Of a stretch of 64,000 bases of DNA, positions 30,766-42,855 are shown in pieces. The translations under genes were made by a program, and so were the position numbers. Source of the DNA: Forficula auricularia (lineage: Eukaryota > Arthropoda > Insecta > Dermaptera > Forficulidae); contig JALMQS010000161.1 of NCBI GenBank assembly GCA_024734495.1, positions 1,762,415 to 1,826,414 on the forward strand. The letters run 5' to 3'. Every line of letters begins with the position of its first letter. The first letter of the stretch is position 1. Under the pieces are notes generated by a model. It searched no databases. It saw only the letters and a program-made list of their open reading frames with translations, and was not told where the DNA came from.

Positions 30766-31202
30766 TTAGTATAGTCTTTTTTTTGGCTTTTCGGCCCTTC
30801 TAGCCATCAGCCAATTTACAATACTATTATTAAATTATGTCTTCTATTTTTTTTTTTTTTTTTTTTTTTTTTAATGATATTGATGTGAGAAGGAGATACA
30901 CCAGAAGGTCCATCCCCTAAAGGCCTGTATGGGCTGGCCCCTCCATCGTGAAAAGAACAGAGTAGAAGGAAAAGAAGCCGGGATCACGAGCCAAATCTCA
31001 GAAAGTTAGAAATAGTCCAATTTACTAAGTTTTTAGGGGCTTCGAGCAGTGGTAAATTAGGTTAAATTTATCTCCCACTTAAGTTCTATGTAGGGATCAG
31101 ATTTTTAGCCGGTTGCCTCGAGTCGGATTCGAACCCGGGTCTACTCGATTAGCAGGCTTGTACGCTAACCGCTCGGCTAACCCGACCCCTTAGTATAGTC
31201 TT
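30766..31202 (-). mobile_element. SINE S1 copy with nested SINE S2
   Basis: The minus-strand S1 has a tRNA-Ser-like head at 31085-31189: GTTAGCCGAGCGGTTAGCG as A-box region, anticodon loop CTGCTAA and B box GGGTTCGAATCC. The tail is GCTAGAAGGGCCGAAAAGCC plus A residues. It is bounded by a perfect 13-bp TSD TTAGTATAGTCTT (30766-30778, 31190-31202). S2 interrupts it at 30847-31082. Confidence 0.9.
30847..31082 (-). mobile_element. SINE S2 nested inside S1
   Basis: Begins on the minus strand near GTGGGAGATAAATTTAACC and ends in 26 A residues (T run 30847-30872). The core CCCGGCTTCTTTTCCTTCTA is shared with copies at 43125 and 48528. TTCTA flanks both sides as a short TSD. The tRNA head is missing. 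S2 was active after S1. Confidence 0.85.
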
Positions 31203-31684
31203 AAACTATAAAAGAATCAAACTTGGCTTAATTACAATATAATAATCGAATTAAATAAATTCATGGTGAGTTGCACAAAAAAGAAGAAAATATATATAAA
31301 TATTTATCTCTCCAAATATTTCAGGGTATTAGCCTTTCAGGGGATATAAACTTTTACGAATTAAATATTTAAATATATTTTCTTTTGTTATTGTGAAACT
31401 CACCTTGAATTTATTTAATAAAAAGGACTTATTGCAGTAACATGATAAGCCTAAAAAATATAAACCTAAAATAAGAGGCTTTTAAGTTAAAAATAATCTA
31501 TAAACTTAAATACTACAAATTTATTGTAATAACTATTTTTAATGTGTGCTTTTTTTAGATTCATAGCAGCTATGGTTAGATAAAAGGCAAAGAATGAAGT
31601 ATATTTTTATAAAAAAATGTTTTATTAACTATCAGTGTCTTGTCAAGGTATTACACTAATTTCTTTAATTCAACTATTAACAAA
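31203..31684. other. AT-rich stretch, nothing recognised
   Basis: No supported feature. Confidence 0.4.
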
Positions 31685-31912
31685 TTCAAAGTTTCTTTTT
31701 GCCGAGTGTAGCAGAATTTTTATAAATTAAAAAAAAATATTTTTTTTAATTTATTTATAACAATGCTATAGTTTCGAAGGCTTTGCCCTCTTCATCAGTC
31801 TATTACGATTTATTCACAGGAATTGATGTGTGAAAAACTATAGTCGCGTTATAAATAAATTAAAAAATTATTTTTCCAGCAGAAGACACACTCTTTTATT
31901 GTCTCATTTAAT
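31685..31912 (-). mobile_element. R2 element copy with hammerhead family A
   Basis: TGCCGAGTGTAGCAGAATTT opens the copy. The minus-strand hammerhead (31760-31808) has CUGAUGA, A, GAGGGC with GCCUUC, GAAAC, UAUA, but GCA in place of GUC. A plus-strand half copy (GTGAAAAACTATAGTCGCG, 31829-31848) faces it and the R2 end CCAGCAGAAGACACACTC follows. Both ribozymes are damaged at the cut site or core. Confidence 0.6.
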
Positions 31913-32048
31913 CATATATTATTTATCAATTAATGTTTTACCTTGTACCGAAATTATATTCTTTAACTATTATTGATTACATTAATGAATAGTAAAAAAT
32001 TTGAAAGAACAAGTGAAAACTATAAATATTTTTTTATATATTTGTTGT

Positions 32049-32426
32049 AGTAAAACCCCGTTTTTTACTAGTTAAAACGCTTTTCACTGACTACCTTTTT
32101 GGAAACTAGAACTTACTGATGTTGTTTGAGTTTGGTTCAAAGTTCAATGAATCTTCATTTTTGACCTTCCTCCTCATTATGGGTGTTTATTTTCAAAAAA
32201 TTTCATCTTCGTTAGAAGCAAAGTTGTAAAAAATGTAATTTTTGACATTTTCGTTTAAAATCTTTTGAAAATAAACACCCAGAATGAGACGGAAGGTTAA
32301 AAATGAAGATTCTAGACATTTGGACCAAACTCAACCAACATCAGTAAATTCTAGTTGTCACAAAGGTATTCAGTGAAACGCGTTTTAACTAGTAAGAACC
32401 CGTTCTTAATAAAAATGGGTTTTTAC
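32049..32426. mobile_element. Fold-back element of 378 bp
   Basis: Ends AGTAAAACCCCGTTTTTTAC and (complement) AGTAAAAACCCATTTTTATT, with ACTAGTTAAAACGC in both arms and ATAAACACCC near the centre on both sides. Long arms, short loop, no ORF. Inner-arm words (CCAAACTCAACCAACATCAG) recall repeat P. Confidence 0.75.
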
Positions 32427-32449
32427 TGAAACATAAATATAAAGTAGGG

Positions 32450-32532
32450 AAGTCAACACCCAGGTTGAACCTCTTTTAGTCGCCTCTTACGACAAGCAGG
32501 GGATAGATATTGTAGACCAATTCTACCCCCGA
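32450..32532 (-). repeat. Remnant with GTCGTAAGAGGCGACTAAAAG motif
   Basis: The plus strand reads TTTTAGTCGCCTCTTACGAC, AAGCAGGGGATA. The same motif occurs in the other orientation at 7360-7391. Fragment of an old dispersed repeat, class unknown. Confidence 0.45.
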
Positions 32533-32894
32533 TCCAGAGGAAGTGTAATTCTTGGAAATTGAAGGACTCACAAGTGTTGAGCTATCGATGATTATGATGA
32601 ATGAAATATTATGTGAATGTATTTATTTATTTTTTGACTTTGGTCGAATTTATTTGTTTATTGATGAAAGAAAATTCTTCTTTTGATATATCAATCAGGG
32701 TTGTATAGATGAATTGAGGGAATAAAAAAAAAAATATCCAGAAGCTATATTGATAACATGGTGAATAAATATCCAAAGGTAGCAGGGGATGGAAACAGTG
32801 AGGTGGGGGATTATTGGCTTCTTAGAGCAGCAGTTTCGCTTTGATATCCTCTCAATGGATATGGTCATGATTTTGGCAAAAAATAGAATACCTA
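32533..32894. other. Unassigned sequence
   Basis: No supported feature. Confidence 0.4.
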
Positions 32895-33260
32895 CGGGGG
32901 AGGAATCTGGTGTGTATTACTGTCCTGGTTGATGATGGTGATGAACATCATCCGATGATAAGCCAGACCAAAAGGGAGGGAAAGAAAGCCATGTATGTGT
33001 ATGTGTGTGTGTGTGAGTGGTTGGTTTGAAGCTCGGGTGGGGAGGCGAATCAATTAGCCGATCAAACACAATGCTCGCCCGGGAACACACGTTCGCACAC
33101 AACGACAGACAGACAGACAGACACATCGACAACCAACCTACCATACAGCCAACAAATTAAATTAATCCTGCCATTTACTCCTCTGGCTGCCGGGGCTCAA
33201 ATCGATGCAAGTAATCGCTTATAGAAAACTTGGAAATCGCTAATGCTTCATTCACTCAAA
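32895..33260. other. Non-repetitive island with CA and ACAG microsatellites
   Basis: Includes a (TG)n tract at 32995-33015 and a (CAGA)n tract at 33103-33121 in otherwise balanced sequence (GGAGGCGAATCAATTAGCCG). Candidate regulatory DNA by composition only. Confidence 0.25.
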
Positions 33261-33724
33261 AGAAGAAATTTCAAAATATATATGTTAAAATGAATAGACG
33301 AGTTTTTTTTATATAATTTCACACATCAATGGACTATGTAAAAAAAGCAGATTTTTATTTTTGACTGAATATGTTATCTTGAATATAAAAATTTAACGAA
33401 TGTATAAACAGAGATGACTGCCTATATATATTCGCTTTCTGATCATTTCTTTCATCATCATCATCGTTATCGATTATACAATCCTAAGACTGGTTTGACG
33501 AAATCACACTCCTTCAACCCATAGCAATTTTTTTTTGCTTATTTAAATGTTTCAAGTCCTATTTCTTTCAAAATCTGGACAAGGCCGTAGTCAGAAAAAA
33601 GTTCAGGTGTGGGGGTAGTCAATTTTCGGAGGGGGGGTTTAGACACCAACGGGTGACTTTGGGATTATGGATAAGGATATACTCCTAGGAGTAGAAGACA
33701 TGACCTCCTTAATCCACAGATTGT
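33261..33724. other. Unassigned sequence
   Basis: CATCATCATCATCG near 33453 and a G-rich patch near 33610-33640. Nothing else. Confidence 0.35.
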
Positions 33725-33915
33725 TTTTACTTGAACGGCTGAAACTATTTTGATTAAAAAAATTGGGCTACAAAATTTATGTCTACAAAAAAGCCCTAAT
33801 ACCTAAGTTAACATCGATAAAATTATATTTTTCGAGATAATAATTGTTTTCTAAAAATAGTTGTTAATACGTTAGTTAGTAAGTTAGTACGTGAGTGAGT
33901 TACCAAATTTTTTTA
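33725..33915 (+). repeat. Fragment of repeat family P
   Basis: ACGGCTGAAACTATTTTGATT, ATCGATAAAATTATATTTTTCGAG-type text and a GTTAGTAAGTTAGTACG patch match 35795-35945 and 44615-44750. Confidence 0.6.
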
Positions 33916-34200
33916 TCACAGTATTTTTATATTGAATTTTTATTTAACTTTTTATTTATATTCTGTAAGATTTCGATGTTTACCTCAACATTTCGGGGGA
34001 GGATGGAGGTTAACACCCCCTCCCTCTGGCTAAGGCTGTGAATCTGGGAAAAATACGCCAAACTAAGTGTTCCCATATTTAATATAAAAGCTCGAATTCC
34101 TGATAGAAGCAGACTTTAAATTAATACAGAAATCACGAAAGAGTGTCATCTACTAATCAGATTTTTATTGATAATTTATATTACATGTCAAAAGGTTTAT
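33916..34200. other. Unassigned sequence
   Basis: No supported feature. Confidence 0.4.
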
Positions 34201-34268
34201 CTGCACCCTGTCGGGATTCGAACCCAAGTGCAGAACTAACAATACTTACAGGCCAATTGGCTACCTTG
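34201..34268 (-). repeat. tRNA-like SINE head, decayed
   Basis: Minus strand: GTAGCCAATTGGCCTGTAAG, then a B box GGGTTCGAATCCCGACAGGG followed by TGCAGATAA. It resembles a tRNA with weak D-arm. A more decayed relative may be at 41630-41705. Confidence 0.5.
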
Positions 34269-34679
34269 TGATGTGGACCCTTTTGGCGTCGTATATGTGC
34301 TGTAATTTAAATATATGCGGTTTTTTAATTAAAATTAATATGCTTAAATTAATAAATACATTTTGCTTATTACTTGAAATCGTCAATGACATTTCATAAT
34401 TCAGGAAATCGGCAAGCGATTTACTTAATTCATGAATTCGACAAAATGTTGCGCATTTCCAAAAATAGGCAATTCCACAAATTAGGCGTAACATATGTAT
34501 GTAACCACATCCAAGTTATTATTCTGTGATGAGTTTATCTCTAAAACAAAATGAATATTGTCGTTTCTTTTCCTTTTTATCGTTTATTACCAAATAGCTG
34601 CTACCCTTGTAAAGCCTTTTAAATTATAAAAAATTCAATGAAACAGACCATTTCATCATCTTTCTTTTTAACGTAATGG

Positions 34680-35000
34680 AGAAAACACCAGCACAGAAAA
34701 GAAGTTGAAGAAAGTAGAACGGCGTGAATAGACGGACAGACACGCGCAATGCATCGACCATCATTAAAAATTCACATGTGTGGGTGGAAGGTCCATTCGC
34801 AATGTTACAAGCAACCTAATGGGATTGGTTCCGTGGATTTGACGCCATTAATAATGTCCAAGTGCTGTAGGGGGTGCGAAGAACACACGGGTATGGCCGA
34901 CCATGCGCTTTTAGTTAAATTACTCACGGAGTTTGTATGGATATCTCGTGAGGGAAAAATCTGATTTCAGATCTACTTGATATCTATGAACAAATGGAGG
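34680..35000. other. Non-repetitive island, candidate regulatory
   Basis: Balanced composition, with GACGCCATTAATAATGTCC and AGTTAAATTACTCAC. A 71-codon frame has no recognised motif. Confidence 0.25.
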
Positions 35001-35310
35001 ATGGACGGATTTCAAGCGAACGAGACGATTTATTACTCCTTGCTGCGCTGATAAACAAACAGAGAGAGAAAGAAGAAAAAAGAAACCCGCTTTTTGATGA
35101 AATTACTTTGAACCCCCCCAACCCCTTTTGTTTGCCTTCCATTCTCTCAGATGTAATTAACAGATAAAGTATCAATTTAAAAATTCTTTGATTAACAACA
35201 AACAATTATTTATTGTTCTATACTTACAAGATTTCCATTTGAAATGAATACCTTCATTATTATCAATAATTCCACTAGATCTTCTGAGGCCCGGATCGGC
35301 TATTAATACA

Positions 35311-35466
35311 TGAGGGTGAACCGCGACCTAATATTGAGTACACCTATTTCCACTTGCAATTTCATTTACAATAAGAAAACAATAGATGAAGGAGCATTAT
35401 CTAATGAAATCCTAAGTAATTCCACATAATTCCAACCACCTAATTCCAATTGCGGTTCACCCCTCG
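35311..35466. mobile_element. hAT-type MITE, family M, copy 3
   Basis: Ends TGAGGGTGAACCGCG and TGCGGTTCACCCCTCG, with AGTACACCTATTTCCACTT inside. Same length class as copy 2. The 8-bp flanks no longer match, so it is older. Confidence 0.8.
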
Positions 35467-35494
35467 TATGGCCCCTTTTTTTAGATAAAAAATG

Positions 35495-36751
35495 TGTATT
35501 GCTCATTTAGGATACTGGTGTTTGTATTTTTAGTTTTTTAAAGCCTATCTGTGCAATATATGATCAAAATTGGTAAAAGATTTCAATTTTTTAAAAATCC
35601 TCACCTCTAATTTTGGGTCTAATCAGCTCTTAACATCTATATAAAGGTGTTCATTACATATTAAGTTTTTATTGTAGTCAGAAGAGTGGTGAATTTGCTC
35701 CATTTTTTACTTTACCATATAGGGTATAGTCAAGTATTGTAATCGTGCATGAAAAAAGTGTTTTTTTTGCTTTGTTTTTTTGAAATATCTCAAAAACGGC
35801 TGAAACTATTTTGATAAAAAAAATTTAATGAAACCATGGCCTTATGGTCTATAAAAAAGCTCTAAATATTAAACATGAAAAATATGATATTTTACGAGAT
35901 ATTAATTATGTTGCCAAAATGTCTGTTAGTACGTACGTTATCGAAATTTTGTGAACGCTCTATCTCAAAAACTAGTTTGAATATAAAAACGAAATTTCAG
36001 ATTTAGTTTTGGTGCATTGGGATTAAGAGCTGATTAGATTTTGGTTGAAATCAAACCCAAAATTAAGGGGAGAGGGCGTGAGGGGTTAAAAATTGAAATT
36101 ATAATTTTCAAACAAAAAAAAAATAACCTGCAACGGATCGTTGCTAAACTTTATCGAAATTCATTTGAAATATTAATATGTTCTTGAGTAAAGTACTTTA
36201 AAATATAATTTTACTAAAAACTTTATTTAACCTTTTTTGTGGTCCCCAAGGTACTTAATTAGGATATTAAATTTCATCAAAATTGGTTAAGTCATTTTCA
36301 AGATATTTAGAAAAAACTAAAAAAGTAGTGAAATAAAGTACTAATGTTTGTAGACCGATATGTACCAAAAACTAATCAGCGCTTCATTTTGTTAAAATAC
36401 TAGTAGGTTTTCAATTTCAATTCAATCGGTGCAACGGTGTGGAAAAATTCGTGGACGAAAAAAACGATAACACACACACACACACACACATCCATCCATC
36501 CATCCCCACGCACTTCCAAAAAAATGGCACTTTTTGGCCTCTCGGCGAGATCCCAGGTAATTTTTGGCAAAACCGTCACGTGCTAAAATTCAATCTCATT
36601 GAATACTTCAATTTGTGACCTTAATTGAGTCCATGGGTTCCGTAGTCTTTACCTGAGGACCCTTTGAAGTCGCGCTTGCCGCGAGAGCGATTCCAATACT
36701 TTCTCCCATGCTTCGCATTGGATAAAGTAAAAAAAAAAAAAAAAAAAAAAC
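35495..36751 (+). repeat. Repeat family P, longest copy, with poly(A) end
   Basis: A plus-strand body starts near TTACCATATAGGGTATAGTC and runs through AAACGGCTGAAACTATTTTG, CTCAAAAACTAGTTTGAATA and GATTAAGAGCTGATTAGATT. It ends with (CA)n at 36471-36489, CATCCATCCATCCATCCCC, CATGCTTCGCATTGGATAAA and 22 or more A (36728-36750). The first 165 bp is an inverted piece of the same family. The (CA)n and poly(A) at the 3' side suggest a retroelement 3' UTR, but no reverse transcriptase is seen. Confidence 0.6.
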
Positions 36752-38393
36752 TAGAAAAATGAAATATACTATAAAATTAACCTATAATAAAAAAGAGAGT
36801 TATTATTTTTAATGAATGAATGTATTTAGCATTGTAGCATATTTATTAAGATTTTAACTTTATTGGTTTTAGGCGACCAGAAAGACTATAATTATATATG
36901 GTAGATCTAAATTATTTTATAATATTATGTGTATAGTGATGAGAGCGGGGTGGTGGGGGTGTAAATAAATACATTTATGACTAATTTTACAATAAACCTA
37001 TAAATAATCTAGGTATACAATTTTTGATTAGATACTTTCGCCTTAAAGTTATGCATCCAATTAGTCTCAGAGACGTATCATTTATATACCCTATAGGCGA
37101 TTGTGGAGAGACGCTGCAGACGATGCAGATTACAATAAGAGAGGAACTAACTAATGATACTAGTAGATTTTTTTATCCTAATTTTAATCGTTATATTTGT
37201 ATTTTTAGTCAAAACTCCAAGAAACGGGCATTTAGATTAATTTTCAAGGGCCAAAAATATGAAACAGCAATTTTTGATATCAAAATATTTTCTTTTTCTT
37301 ATTTTAAATATTTCCATATCCATTTAAATTAAAATTAAAGTATTAATGTTTATTTTAGCTAGACATTTATGATAAAGCGCCTGCGCTCTATTTTTAGTCG
37401 TAATTGTGTATGGAAATAATTCGGGGTAAAAAATCGTAGTTTTTAGCAGCCCAATCGGAAATGGAAGCTTGATTTTTAAACAAGGTTTTTTAACAAATTT
37501 TTATTTTTTAATATTTTATACTGATATTTTTTGTCCCGAACACGACCTTCGATATTTGGGTAAGGTATTTGATAATAAAAAATGAACGAATATCACTCGA
37601 GGTATAATCCTTCAATGTTTATCTCTCTGGCACTTATCTTACTAAAATTTACTTCATGCTAGATTATTGATCAAAACCTACTAATTATATTCATATAATA
37701 TTTATTTATTTTATACTCTTATGATCGTAATAAAGATAAGAATTAAATGTGGCCATGTAATATTGAACTAAGAGATAAATACTCTTATTATTAGTAGTAA
37801 TTATTATTACAGTTTTTTTATTAAAAGAAAAAAATACTTATTTAAATAAATATTTATTCAAATAAAAACTGTAAATGTAAATTATTTTTATCTAAACGCT
37901 GTCATGGGCTAACAGAATTTCCGGTCCGTCATTTTATATCTATCTTTATTAATCTAGAGATAATATTAATAATGCACTTATGATGTCGAATTTATAATTA
38001 AATACTTATTCATAAGTATTTTTTTGACAGATAATTTAGTATAAAATGGTTTGGTTAATTAATTATTTTTAAAGTTCCTTTATTAAAACTTGAATTTCAC
38101 TCTCGAATGGAGAAAAAATCTCTCAATTTACGTGATACACGAATTTAATTAAATATTCGTTAAGCTTGAGGTTTTTGATAAGTTTGAAACGTGCACAAAA
38201 CAAAGTTTTCGAAACCAGACTCTCTATTAATTAATTATAAATCGGAAAAAAAAATTATATGTATACTTGATACAATATTTAGACATTCATATAAACTTAA
38301 TTTCATATTTAATCATCCTGTCATTTTATAAATTAGTTTGAGAGATGAATAATAAATATTACAATCATTTCATATTTGTATATCAGTGCCGTG
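36752..38393. other. AT-rich stretch, nothing recognised
   Basis: A 102-codon plus-strand frame (37024-37332) has no recognisable motif and AT-biased codons. Not called as a gene. Confidence 0.4.
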
Positions 38394-39369
38394 CGGTCCA
38401 TGGATGCTGTGGATGCGACCCATCCCTAAAATTTCAAACATTTAGAGAATTTTCCAAAATATCGACTTCAAAATTTCATTTCAAATTATTATCCATAATT
38501 TCAAATATTTTTATAAGAAGCATTTGTTTTGTTTTAAAAAATATATATGTTCTCGAAATGAAATGAAATTGTTGCATATTTTCAAGGGGGAATTAAAATG
38601 AATGGTTTTTGAGAAAAGGGTGCTGATAGAAGGTTTGAATTTCCTGCCTGGTAGATATATCTTCCAGTTCAAGCATGTCAAAGACAAGTCCAGACTAATT
38701 TTGGTCGAATAAAAATTGTTCTCGCTGAGGAACTATTAAAATAGAAATAACACAAAAAAGAAATAAATAAAGATGATTCGGGAATCCTTAGACTAATCAG
38801 TTTCTAAGAACCCTCAATATATAAGATCGCAAATAACTAAGAGTGCTTAGAGTAAAGGCAAGTCATCTCTTGCTTATACCAATAGAATTAGGAGAAATTT
38901 AAGATTATCTTATAGGACAGGCTGATTCATTTTTTTGGCTTTTCGGCCTTTCTAGCCATAAGCCATTTAAGATACTATTTATTTTTTTATTCGAATTTGT
39001 CCCTACCCCGGGGGTCAGATTTTAGCCGGATGCCTCGAGTCGGATTCGAACCCGGGTCCACTTGGTTAGCAGGATGATACGCTACCGTCTAGCCTATCCG
39101 ACCCCCCCCAGCCTGATTCATTTTGAAAGGTGGTCGATTTCCATCTCAGGGACTGTGGAGTTGAAGTCTTACTCCTATCTTCACTAACCCAAAGGAGTAT
39201 CCGTTTGGGGCGAAGGTCTTAAAATATATTTTTTGAAAATGTTAAATTTAAAAAATAACGAAAATGATGCCGTATGCGATGAAATTTGAAAAAAAAGCGA
39301 ATATTAAAATAAAATTTCAAAAATGAAGGGTACAGCATCCCCTGGTTGAAAAGTCACCAACCGCCACTG
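38394..39369. mobile_element. CAGTG-ended DNA transposon, family D, copy 2, with SINE
   Basis: Left end CAGTGCCGTGCGGTCC, right end ACCAACCGCCACTG. Internal words match copy 1 at 11241-11767. The SINE S1 at 38944-39112 is inserted. Sequence 39125-39300 is absent from copy 1, so copy 1 is an internal deletion derivative or this copy gained DNA. No transposase seen. Confidence 0.7.
38932..39124 (-). mobile_element. SINE S1, full length
   Basis: Minus-strand head with A-box-like AGGCTAGACGGTAGCG, anticodon loop CTGCTAA (serine GCU-like), B box GGGTTCGAATCC, body AATCTGACCCCCGGGG and 3' signature GGCTAGAAAGGCCGAAAAGC. Perfect 12-bp TSD CTGATTCATTTT at 38932-38943 and 39113-39124. Confidence 0.92.
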
Positions 39370-39439
39370 ATGTACCAATTTATACATATTTCAAAAGTAT
39401 TTGGTAATAAATATTCATCGAATCAACTAAGTATATATG

Positions 39440-39560
39440 AAAAAAAAAATTCAATTTCGCTGGGAGTAGCTGAGTATTTTACAATTTTAAAGATTGTGTC
39501 TTAAATATTTGTATTACTTTAGTTTAAATAATTATTTGAGACTAGAGATTCAAAACCCCC
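39440..39560. repeat. R2 element relic
   Basis: GCTGGGAGTAGCTGAGTATT, AAAGATTGTGTCTTAAATAT and TTGAGACTAGAGATTCAAAA follow the R2 order without a usable ribozyme. Confidence 0.45.
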
Positions 39561-40200
39561 TGCCTTTATTTATATAAAATTATTTTCCAAATATATCCGA
39601 CTAGAGACCATTCATGGCATAATTTATTAATAAACTAATGATTTTCAAAACCAATTCAACTATCCAAATTTTAGACTTAGAATTCCTAATTACCCCAGTT
39701 TATTAAAAAATAAAAAATGTCCCATCAAAGTAAGGTACAGTATTAACAAGTTTTTTAAATAGTGATGGATTCCAGAGATTTGATTCAAACGAACTGGCGA
39801 GCGAGAGAAAAATATCTATCTTTTTTCTTTTAAAATTAATTTTAAACCAAAACCACCATAATATTATTAATTTATTTATTTTATTCTGATTTTTTCATAC
39901 TTCGAAAATAATTTCTTAAACACGTAATTTTCTTTTAAAATTAATTTTAAATCAAAACTACCATTATATTTAACATTACTTTTTTTTACTTTCACATTTA
40001 TATTCTATAGAATATAATGGGGAAGTATTGCCAAGGATAGTCTGGGTCCTGATTCTTTGAGAGTTTTTTTTTTTTTTTTACATTTAAAGAAAAAATACTT
40101 TCAACTAAGCTCCTTTTTATTTTTAAATTTTAATTTCAAATATTAATACATATTTAAATACACCTAGTACCTACATTCATTTTTTTTTTAAGAATGAATA
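39561..40200. other. AT-rich stretch with short duplications
   Basis: TTTTCTTTTAAAATTAATTT occurs at 39828 and 39929, and ACTTCGAAAATAATTTCTTA at 39900 and 40555. No element boundaries could be set. Confidence 0.45.
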
Positions 40201-40431
40201 TAATTTTTAGGTCAGAATCTAGGATTTTAGTAGAGACTATTTTTATATTGCGTATCAGAGGGATTCATCCCCTCAGGTGTTGAACCCGAGAACTAATGTG
40301 CTTCCGGGAAGTCAGACTAACTCTTAAAACAAAGCACGTTAGTTCTCGGGTTCAACTCCTCAGGGGGATGAATCTCGCCGATACGCAATATAAAAATAGT
40401 CTCTACTAAAATCCTAAATTCTGACCTAAAA
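40201..40431. mobile_element. Fold-back element with tRNA-like arm
   Basis: Arms of about 98 bp (40201-40302 and 40334-40431) are complementary, outer part TTTTAGGTCAGAATCTAGGA, inner part GAACCCGAGAACTAATGTGC. The right arm inner part TTCTCGGGTTCAACTCCTC resembles a pol III B box, so a tRNA-derived sequence may have been duplicated head to head. Confidence 0.75.
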
Positions 40432-40859
40432 CATTAAATTCTTTCTTACTATACCAGAAGTAATTTTTGAAATAAAACTCCATCTATTTTTCAAAAAAAG
40501 ATTCTCAATTCTTTGGATATATTATTTATTTATTTTAATTCTGAGTTTTTTTATACTTCGAAAATAATTTCTTAGATAGGTGCTTGAAAGCTAGTAACCA
40601 GGCTTGTGTTGCGGCTCCAATTCTAATTAATGCCTAAAGGATTTATCGTAACTATATACCTTTAGAATTTCAGTGACTCTTTCTTTCCCCTCGAGAATAT
40701 CTGGTGTCAGCTCATACAGGTCTGCTTATTATTATTATTATTAATAGAAAATACGAATAATTGAATTTATTCAACAGAGGGATAGAATGGCTTTTAAAAA
40801 GGTGCACAATTGCCTCGTGTATATAATAGAAAATACAAAGCGTTATTATAAGATTTCGT

Positions 40860-41310
40860 TTCCAAGGTGAACCGACAGTTGGGGTGGATGCTGGAGAGGT
40901 TTTCCTGCATGCCAATAGGATCTGTCTTGTTCCATGTAATTAGCGTAATTATCCAATTAGTAATGGGTGTGGGATGCTTTTGGAGCTACAATGGTCGAAT
41001 AATTAACGTCGATCAATCGGCGCAAATATTTGCTACACGCCGCGCGAAACACTAATTACTGCAAGTGTTTGCTTTCAGCAGGGAGAGAGCGTCGAGGGTA
41101 CAGTGTACAGTGTACAGTAGAAACCCGAGCTCACAGATACAGGACAAGACCGGCGATTCAATTGGATCTGCCTGGCCACTAATTCCAAATGCACACACTG
41201 ATATTTGGTGTCAAATTAAGGGCAGTATTGTATTTTCTAGATTAATACGATAAGAGAAATTCGGTTTCGTTTTAAGCTGGCTAGATAATGGACCAGTGGT
41301 ATTGGATCTA
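40860..41310. other. Non-repetitive island with homeodomain-type motifs
   Basis: GTAATTATCCAATTAGTAAT (40945-40964), GAATAATTAACGTCGATCAA and CACTAATTACTGC lie in a balanced-composition block with no repeat match. Two short frames (62 codons each) have no motif. Candidate enhancer by pattern. Confidence 0.35.
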
Positions 41311-42372
41311 CGCGTGGATAGAATAGGATATAGTGCGGGTTTCTATCAGCGGTCAATTCAATCAAGTGCAGTTCAATGTAAATTAAATTTGACGAAATTT
41401 TTGAGTAAATACACGATGCTTTTTGAAGTGATCACCATGTTCCCTAATTTTGTGCAAGAATTAAATTCATAATATATTAGTCATTCAATCATTAATATAG
41501 TAGCTACATACTTTGTGGATTATAAGTCATTTTATGTCTAAAAGAAAATAGTTTTCAAGAAAAATAAAAAATGGCAAAAATTACGAGACTGTCTTCTACT
41601 GAGTCCGAAATGTTATGAATGATTTTTATTACATGACAGAAGGGTTATTTAGGACTTGAACCCAAGAATCAGAAAGCCATCCAGACCAATGGATGTCCTT
41701 CGTGATGAAACTAATCTAACTTATATTAGCTAAGCGTATAACATTATACTCGGAAGATTATTATAACTTGATCATTATTAAAGTAATATAATATGTCAGG
41801 TCGGTTTTGTCCCGGATTTCTTTTTGGTACTTGGGCTTAACTTTCAAAGGGTAAATACAATATGATAAAAATTATCCATAATAACTCGAATTCAATAAAG
41901 GACAATCTACTTATCTCGGTATATTGAACTTTTTTATATTAAAATCAAACAATATAAATTCTAAATGTCAACTTTTTTTTATATTAGCCAATCAATGATC
42001 TCACAGATGTACCTAGCAAAGGTCTGGTTATACGTTTTACTGAGCCCTAAAAATAAAGATAAAGATTTAATGAATAAATAATTTCTACAATCAATGAATG
42101 AATTTTTAGTTAGTAGGGATTTTTACGTTTAGACGTTTCTATTGTAATTTTGTTTTTATAAATACAATATTTATTTATTCTCTGTCCTCTGAGCACCAGG
42201 GAAATTTTCAGATCACTCATAAATTTTCTGGCATCAACGTACAAAGTGAAAAAAGCTTATTTTCAACGTAGAACAATAAATTTTTATCAATATGAATTAA
42301 TTTATTTTTGAAATAGTTATATTGTTTACTTCATCCAGTTTTAGAACTGTACCATACGTATACATGATGACT
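41311..42372. other. AT-rich stretch; tRNA-like relic inside
   Basis: 41630-41705 has TTACATGACAGAAGGGTTAT and GGACTTGAACCCAAGAATC, resembling the minus-strand tRNA-like sequence at 34185-34268. Nothing else recognised. Confidence 0.35.
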
Positions 42373-42500
42373 ATAGTAATCAGCAAGATTGCCCTCTTCT
42401 TGATACAAATATACATATACCTGGATATAACGAAATATATATGTATAATTTATTTGTTAGAGAATATAGTTTCGCAGGTATGACCTTCATTATCAGGCCC
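42373..42500 (-). repeat. R2 element copy with family-A hammerhead relic
   Basis: GCCCTCTTCTTGATACAAAT is the R2 body. 42455-42500 on the minus strand reads CUGAUAAUGAAGGUC, ACCUGC, GAAAC, UAUA, UUC. The core has an insertion and the cut triplet is UUC. Confidence 0.5.
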
Positions 42501-42554
42501 TTTTTTAATAAATATCCTATATTTTCTTATGAGTTCAAATACCCGATAAGATGT

Positions 42555-42855
42555 CCAATATGGTGGTCCTTATTTTGGGTATTTTCGAATTTTTACACTG
42601 ATAGAGGCTTATATGGTTCGAAATAAATAATAAAAAATATCCCCCAAGTCTCTATTTCAATTTTAGCCTATACAAGTTCAATGCCAAAAATTCCAGGTTA
42701 TTTAGCTGGTAAATTTGCATCGCTATGCGGCACAGGTTAAAATTGAGATAGAGACTTGAAACTTGGGGAATATTTTTTAAAAATTTATTTCCAAACATAT
42801 GAACCTCTGTCGGCGTAGAAATTTGGAAATACCCAAAATAAGGACCACCCTAATG
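42555..42855. mobile_element. Palindromic element P3, full copy
   Basis: Arms of about 105 bp from GGTGGTCCTTATTTTGGGTA to the complementary TACCCAAAATAAGGACCACC, with inner arms CAAGTCTCTATTTCAATTTT. The 70-bp loop contains CAATGCCAAAAATTCCAGGT. A truncated copy is at 185-352. Confidence 0.8.

Noticed and set aside
37024..37332. 102-codon plus-strand open frame
   Set aside because: AT-biased composition and no motifs. Plausible by chance in 64 kb.
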